From NCBI GenBank assembly GCA_002397315.1, contig DHAE01000019.1:34924-55885 (forward strand): 20,962 nucleotides of DNA, given 5' to 3'. The stretch comes from Comamonadaceae bacterium UBA4962 (lineage in GTDB: Bacteria > Pseudomonadota > Gammaproteobacteria > Burkholderiales > Burkholderiaceae_C). Within the stretch, counting starts at the first letter, position 1. Every line of letters begins with the position of its first letter. The translations under genes and the position numbers were made by a program. Positions 17,588 to 20,962 of this stretch are shown here, one piece after another. The notes under the pieces were generated by a model. It saw only the letters and a program-made list of their open reading frames with translations. It was not told the DNA's origin and did no database searches.

Positions 17588-17896
17588 TCAGCGCCGCGCG
17601 TACCCCAGGCAGGCGCCCGCATTGGGCAGACCCTTGCACTCCCGCAGCAGCCGGCGTTCCCGCTGGGCGGGCGTCTCTCCGGACGAGTAGACCGGGCTGT
17701 TGCGCACGCGCGGCAGCTTGTTGCGTGCACGGGCCTTCGCTTTGGCCTGGGCCTGGCCCTGGCCCGCGGCTTGTGCGGCGGCAGGCCCGCTTCCAGGCGC
17801 GGCGCTGTCGCCGGGCGCGGCGACGGCCGCGCCTGCGAGCAAGGCGCCCGCGAGCATCAGGGCGGCAGTACGTACAGGGTTCTTCTTGGCTTGCAT
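17588..17896 (-). CDS. Small exported protein, basic Ala/Lys/Arg-rich with conserved Cys pair
   Basis: This 102-aa protein begins MQAKKNPVRTAALMLAGALLAGAAVAAPGD, a clear Sec signal peptide with a likely cleavage after AVA (around residue 26). The mature part has an Ala/Gln/Lys linker (QAKAKARARNKLPR) and a C-terminal segment RRLLRECKGLPNAGACLGYARR with two cysteines that could form a disulfide. GGAGGA 7 nt upstream supports the ATG at 17896 over longer extension. I recall the C-terminal ECxGxPNAGACLGYAR pattern in other Comamonadaceae periplasmic proteins, but I know of no function. It is 176 nt upstream of the clsC-like gene on the same strand, and divergent from the aminotransferase at 17986. 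Confidence 0.75.
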   Translation of the reverse strand: MQAKKNPVRTAALMLAGALLAGAAVAAPGDSAAPGSGPAAAQAAGQGQAQAKAKARARNKLPRVRNSPVYSSGETPAQRERRLLRECKGLPNAGACLGYARR

Positions 17897-17919
17897 GGGG
17901 GGTCCTCCAACTGGACAAT
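17891..17919 (+). promoter_or_regulatory. Candidate promoter of the aminotransferase gene
   Basis: TTGCAT (17891-17896) and GACAAT (17914-17919) are spaced 17 nt apart and lie about 70 nt before the ATG at 17986. Only three of six -35 bases match TTGACA, and the -35 coincides with the start codon of the divergent gene. Confidence 0.4.
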
Positions 17920-17985
17920 GTAATCCCATACCGCCCTCTCCGGAGGGCGTCTTCTTTGCATTCACCACCGCCACGCCGATCACCC

Positions 17986-19158
17986 ATGCGCCATACCCTC
18001 GCCACCCTCGAAGAATCCAAGATCCGCGAAGTCGCCAATGCCGGCATGGGCCGGGCGGACGTCCTGCCGTTCTGGTTCGGCGAGAGCGACGAGACCACGC
18101 CGGAGGTGGTGACCGAAGCCGCCGTCGCTTCGCTGCGCGCGGGCGAGACCTTCTATGCGCACAACCTCGGCCTGCCCCTGCTGCGCGAGCGCATCGCCGC
18201 CTACATGGCCGGACTGCACGGCCCCCGGATCGATGCCGGGCGCATCGCCGTCACCTCCGGCGGCGTCAACGGCCTGATGCTGGCCGCGCAGGCGCTGGTC
18301 GACGCGGGCGACGAGGTGGTCGCGGTCACGCCGGTGTGGCCCAACCTCGTGGCGCAGCCGCAGGTCATGGGCGCCCGCCTGCGCAGCGTGCCGCTGCGTC
18401 CGCGCGCGGACGGCGCCTGGGAACTCGACATGCAGGCCCTGAAGAACGCCGTGACGACGGCCACGCGGCTTCTGGTGGTGAACGCCCCGAACAATCCCAC
18501 GGGCTGGACGCTGTCGGCCGCCGAGCAGCGCGAGATCCTCGGCCACTGCCGCACCACCGGCACCTGGATCCTGGCCGACGAGGTGTACGAGCGCCTCTAC
18601 TACGAGCCCACGCCCCACGGATGCGCGCCGAGCTTTCTCGATATCGCCGAGCCGGGGGACCGGCTGGTGGTGGTGCACAGCTTCTCCAAAAGCTTCCTGA
18701 TGACGGGCTGGCGGCTGGGCTGGCTCGTCATGCCGCCCGCGCTCACCCCCCACATGGGCAAGCTGATCGAGTTCAACACTTCCTGCGCCAGCGTGTTCAC
18801 GCAGCGCGGCGGCGTGGCGGCGCTGGAGCACGCCGGGGAGATCGTGCCGCGCGTCACCGGCCACATGCGGCGGTGCCGCGACACCCTCCTGCCGCTGCTG
18901 CAGGCGGTGCCCGGCGTGCACGCGCATGCGGCCAGCGGCGGGATGTACGCCTTCTTCCGCATCGACGGCCACGGCGACGCGATGGCCACCGCCAAGCGCC
19001 TCGTGGCGGAGGCGGGGCTGGGCCTGGCGCCCGGCAATGCCTTCGGGCCGGAAGGCGAGGGCTGGCTGCGCTGGTGCTTCGCCTCGCGCGACCCCGGCCG
19101 GCTGGCCGAAGGGGTGGATCGCCTGCGCAACTGGCTCGAAAAGGGCGGCGCGGTATAA
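17986..19158 (+). CDS. PLP-dependent class I/II aminotransferase
   Basis: This 390-aa cytoplasmic aminotransferase carries the fold type I motifs. ITVTSGG-like AVTSGGVNGLMLAAQAL binds the PLP phosphate, VNAPNNPTGW is the PLP-ring loop, WILADEVYERLYY holds the Asp for the pyridine nitrogen, and HSFSKSFLMTGWRLGW carries the internal-aldimine lysine K235. LRWCFAS near the C-terminus holds the substrate-carboxylate arginine. It belongs to the broad aspartate/aromatic/alanine aminotransferase group; the substrate cannot be read off. The ATG at 17986 has no visible Shine-Dalgarno but precedes the conserved region by a family-typical distance. Its stop codon TAA (19156-19158) is embedded in the rpsO -10 box. 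Confidence 0.9.
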   Translation: MRHTLATLEESKIREVANAGMGRADVLPFWFGESDETTPEVVTEAAVASLRAGETFYAHNLGLPLLRERIAAYMAGLHGPRIDAGRIAVTSGGVNGLMLAAQALVDAGDEVVAVTPVWPNLVAQPQVMGARLRSVPLRPRADGAWELDMQALKNAVTTATRLLVVNAPNNPTGWTLSAAEQREILGHCRTTGTWILADEVYERLYYEPTPHGCAPSFLDIAEPGDRLVVVHSFSKSFLMTGWRLGWLVMPPALTPHMGKLIEFNTSCASVFTQRGGVAALEHAGEIVPRVTGHMRRCRDTLLPLLQAVPGVHAHAASGGMYAFFRIDGHGDAMATAKRLVAEAGLGLAPGNAFGPEGEGWLRWCFASRDPGRLAEGVDRLRNWLEKGGAV

Positions 19159-19159
19159 T
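19154..19159 (+). promoter_or_regulatory. rpsO promoter -10 TATAAT
   Basis: A perfect TATAAT overlaps the aminotransferase stop codon and lies 127 nt before the rpsO ATG. The -35 region 17 nt upstream (CTGGCT) is poor. Transcription is expected to start around 19165-19167, giving a leader of about 120 nt. Confidence 0.65.
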
Positions 19160-19230
19160 CCCAGGGTTTTGCATGGTGCAAGACGCACGCCGCAGGCCGT
19201 TCCAGCCGGCGGCGCAAGTCAAAACCTGGG
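19160..19230 (+). promoter_or_regulatory. Complementary arms in the rpsO leader, candidate S15 autoregulatory element
   Basis: CCCAGGGTTTTG (19160-19171) pairs with CAAAACCTGGG (19220-19230) over 11 bp with one bulged G, enclosing about 48 nt. If transcription starts near 19166, only GGTTTTG would be in the RNA to pair with CAAAACC. GGGGC (19228-19232) can alternatively pair with GCCCC (19263-19267) just before the Shine-Dalgarno. Bacterial rpsO leaders are known for autorepression by S15, with different structures in different groups. Confidence 0.45.
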
Positions 19231-19285
19231 GCTTCGCAGCTGCGCCACGCGCGCGCCGCACGGCCCCGACACTCAAGGAAAAACA

Positions 19286-19552
19286 ATGATCGCATCCTCC
19301 ATCAAGGCCGAAGTCATCAAGGACAACGCCCGCGCTGCCAACGACACCGGCAGCCCGGAAGTCCAGGTGGCCCTGCTCACGGCCCGCATCAACGAGCTGA
19401 CCCCCCACTTCAAGCAGCACGCCAAGGACCACCACGGCCGTCGCGGCCTGCTGCGCATGGTGAGCCGCCGCCGCAAGCTGCTGGACTACCTCAAGGCCAA
19501 GGACGCTGACCGCTACACGGCCCTGATCGCCAAGCTCGGCCTGCGCAAGTAA
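19286..19552 (+). CDS. rpsO: 30S ribosomal protein S15
   Basis: This 88-aa protein has the full S15 sequence: TGSPEVQVALLTARINELT, HFKQHAKDHHGRRGLLRMVSRRRKLLDYL and the end YTALIAKLGLRK. S15 binds the 16S rRNA central domain early in 30S assembly and often represses its own mRNA. Start ATG at 19286 has AAGGA about 7 nt upstream. The gene is followed by a strong intrinsic terminator and then pnp, the conserved order in many bacteria. Length and residues match the family exactly. Confidence 0.98.
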   Translation: MIASSIKAEVIKDNARAANDTGSPEVQVALLTARINELTPHFKQHAKDHHGRRGLLRMVSRRRKLLDYLKAKDADRYTALIAKLGLRK

Positions 19553-19569
19553 GCGCATTCGCATGCAGG

Positions 19570-19604
19570 AACGCCTGGGTTAGCACGCTGACTCAGGCGT
19601 TTTC
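19570..19604 (+). terminator. Rho-independent terminator after rpsO
   Basis: AACGCCTGGGT (19570-19580) pairs with ACTCAGGCGTT (19591-19601), 11 bp with one G-U pair and a 10-nt loop, and the run TTTTC follows the stem's last GCG. It is the best intrinsic terminator in the window, 17 nt after the rpsO stop. Partial readthrough would feed pnp, as is known in E. coli. Confidence 0.85.
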
Positions 19605-19635
19605 TACTTCGGAGCCGCAATAGCAGAGCGAAGCT

Positions 19636-19695
19636 GTGTCATTCCAATGGCCTTGGGGGCTGCCCGCCCGGGGCCCAGGTCCACTGGAATGGCAT
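19636..19695 (+). promoter_or_regulatory. Long imperfect hairpin upstream of pnp, candidate RNase III/PNPase control site
   Basis: The arms 19636-19657 and 19674-19695 pair over 22 positions with two mismatches (19647/19684 and 19651/19680) and a few G-U pairs; CATTCCA/TGGAATG and TTGGG/CCCAA-like segments are the core. The loop is GC-rich (about 16 nt). In E. coli the pnp leader forms a long hairpin that RNase III cuts so that PNPase can repress its own synthesis; this element lies in the equivalent place, about 75 nt before the pnp start. Confidence 0.6.
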
Positions 19696-19722
19696 CGTGT
19701 TCTGAATTGCCCTCCGGCCCCC

Positions 19723-19742
19723 GCCGGCCCTGGTTGGCCGGC
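19723..19742 (+). promoter_or_regulatory. Short perfect hairpin in the pnp leader
   Basis: GCCGGCC (19723-19729) pairs with GGCCGGC (19736-19742) around CTGGTT, 27 nt before the pnp ATG and upstream of its AGGAAA ribosome-binding site. It is GC-rich without a T-tract, so a structural or regulatory role is more likely than termination. Confidence 0.4.
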
Positions 19743-19769
19743 ATCCATACCGAAGCACAGGAAACACGC

Positions 19770-20962
19770 ATGACCATCTTCAACAAAGTCACCAAGTCCT
19801 TCCAGTGGGGCGACAAGACCGTCGTCATGGAAACCGGCGAAATCGCCCGCCAGGCCAACGGCGCCGTGCTGGTCGAGATCGACGGCACCGTCATCCTCGC
19901 CACCGTGGCGGCCTCCAAGTCGGCCAAGCCCGGCCAGGACTTCTTCCCCCTGACGGTGGACTACATCGAGAAGACCTACGCCGCCGGCAAGATCCCCGGC
20001 AGCTTCTTCAAGCGCGAAGCCAAGCCCAGCGAACACGAAACGCTGACCAGCCGCCTGATCGACCGCCCGATCCGCCCGCTGTTCCCCGAAGGCTTCCTGA
20101 ACGAAGTGCACGTGGTCGTCCACACCGTGTCGCTCAACCCCGAAGTCGATGCCGACATCGCCGCCATGATCGGCGTGAGCGCTGCGCTGGCCATCTCCGG
20201 CATCCCGTTCAGCGGCCCGATCGGTGCCGCGCGCGTGGGCTACATCAACGGCGAATACGTGCTGAACCCGGGCCAGACCGCCCGCAAGAATTCGCAGATG
20301 GACCTCGTCGTCGCCGGCACCGAAGCCGCCGTGCTGATGGTCGAGTCCGAAGCCCAGCAGCTCAGCGAAGAAATCATGCTGGGCGGCGTGGTGTTCGGCC
20401 ACGAGCAGGCCAACATCGCCATCAACGCCATCCATGAACTGGTGCGCGACGCCGGCAAGCCCGTGTGGGACTGGCAGGCGCCCGCCGAAGACGAAGCCTT
20501 CGTCGCCAAGGTCAAGGGCCTGGCCGAAGAGAAGCTGCGCGCCGTCTACCAGATCCGCAGCAAGCAGGCCCGCACGCAGGCCCTGCGCGAAGCCAACGCC
20601 AGCGTGATGGAAGCGCTCAAGGCCAGCGGCGAGCCGTTCGACGCCGGCAAGGTGGGCGACCTGCTGTTCGCCATCGAGTCGAAGATCGTCCGCAGCCAGA
20701 TCCTGGCCGGCGAGCCCCGCATCGACGGCCGCGACACGCGCACCGTGCGCCCCATCGAGATCCGCAGCTCGGTGCTGCCCCGCACGCACGGCTCCGCGCT
20801 GTTCACGCGCGGCGAGACGCAGGCGCTGGTGGTCTCCACGCTGGGTACCGAACGCGACGCGCAGCGCATCGACGCGCTGGCCGGCGAGTTCGAAGACCGC
20901 TTCATGTTCCACTACAACATGCCTCCCTTCGCCACCGGTGAAGTGGGCCGCATGGGCTCCAC
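19770..20962 (+). CDS. pnp: Polynucleotide phosphorylase, N-terminal part
   Basis: This 397-codon fragment runs off the right edge. It begins MTIFNKVTKSFQWGDKTVVMETGEIARQANGAV. The first RNase PH-like domain spans about residues 5-140 (TYAAGKIPGSFFKREAKPSE, SRLIDRPIRPLFPEGF). The linker helical domain follows (MLVESEAQQLSEEIMLGGV), then the start of the second RNase PH-like domain (RIDGRDTRTVRPIEIRSSVLPRTHGSALFTRGETQAL) with its phosphate-binding residues in view. The KH and S1 RNA-binding domains lie outside. PNPase degrades RNA 3'-5' with phosphate and is part of the degradosome in proteobacteria. AGGAAA about 8 nt upstream supports the ATG at 19770. Confidence 0.97.
   Translation, partial: MTIFNKVTKSFQWGDKTVVMETGEIARQANGAVLVEIDGTVILATVAASKSAKPGQDFFPLTVDYIEKTYAAGKIPGSFFKREAKPSEHETLTSRLIDRPIRPLFPEGFLNEVHVVVHTVSLNPEVDADIAAMIGVSAALAISGIPFSGPIGAARVGYINGEYVLNPGQTARKNSQMDLVVAGTEAAVLMVESEAQQLSEEIMLGGVVFGHEQANIAINAIHELVRDAGKPVWDWQAPAEDEAFVAKVKGLAEEKLRAVYQIRSKQARTQALREANASVMEALKASGEPFDAGKVGDLLFAIESKIVRSQILAGEPRIDGRDTRTVRPIEIRSSVLPRTHGSALFTRGETQALVVSTLGTERDAQRIDALAGEFEDRFMFHYNMPPFATGEVGRMGS

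Noticed and set aside
17412..18098. N-terminal extension of the clsC-like frame
   Set aside because: The extra 229 residues are Arg/Pro/Cys-rich, overlap the exported-protein gene in another frame, and a good ribosome-binding site marks the start at 17411.

Overview
The window is about 21 kb of high-GC chromosome with dense, short-spaced genes. It looks like a betaproteobacterium of the family Comamonadaceae, most likely Acidovorax/Paracidovorax. This rests on protein similarity recalled from memory, GC-rich third codon positions that create long antisense shadow ORFs, and the gene order alaA-hom-thrC-mobB-moeA-moaD ... moaE-clpB. I see no insertion sequence, prophage, CRISPR array, tRNA or rRNA. 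It reads as core chromosome, and no intergenic stretch exceeds 300 nt.

Layout. 1-387 is the end of an AlaA-type aminotransferase. 486-3265 holds hom and thrC, the threonine branch from aspartate semialdehyde, with overlapping stop and start. 3370-5473 holds mobB-moeA-moaD, molybdenum-cofactor genes coupled by ATGA overlaps. Two small unknown genes lie on the minus strand at 5598-6233. A 78-aa unknown gene and moaE follow on the plus strand (6401-7158), so the moaD and moaE subunits of molybdopterin synthase are split by about 1.2 kb. clpB (7249-9858) has a clear sigma-32 type heat-shock promoter that directly abuts a perfect hairpin after moaE. A small membrane protein follows, then a coniferyl-aldehyde-dehydrogenase-like gene (10392-11828).

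12012-13789 holds a GNAT acetyltransferase and a class I methyltransferase, convergent with an unknown minus-strand gene (13834-14427). That gene is divergent from dusC (14581-15552). dusC converges, with a 5-nt gap, on a ClsC-like cardiolipin synthase (15558-17411, minus). A small exported protein (17588-17896, minus) lies upstream of it and is divergent from a class I/II aminotransferase (17986-19158). The window closes with rpsO and the start of pnp, the conserved ribosomal protein S15 / polynucleotide phosphorylase pair.

The most interesting signals are RNA and promoter structures rather than a new multi-gene system. They are a long imperfect hairpin between rpsO and pnp that resembles an RNase III/PNPase control element, complementary arms in the rpsO leader, the hairpin plus heat-shock promoter before clpB, and a shared -10/GGGTTTTGC promoter pattern. 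I found no convincing undescribed defence or mobile system. The unknown proteins at 5598-5927, 5979-6233, 6401-6637, 13834-14427 and 17588-17896 are the best candidates for new biology. All family calls are from sequence reading and memory, with no database search.
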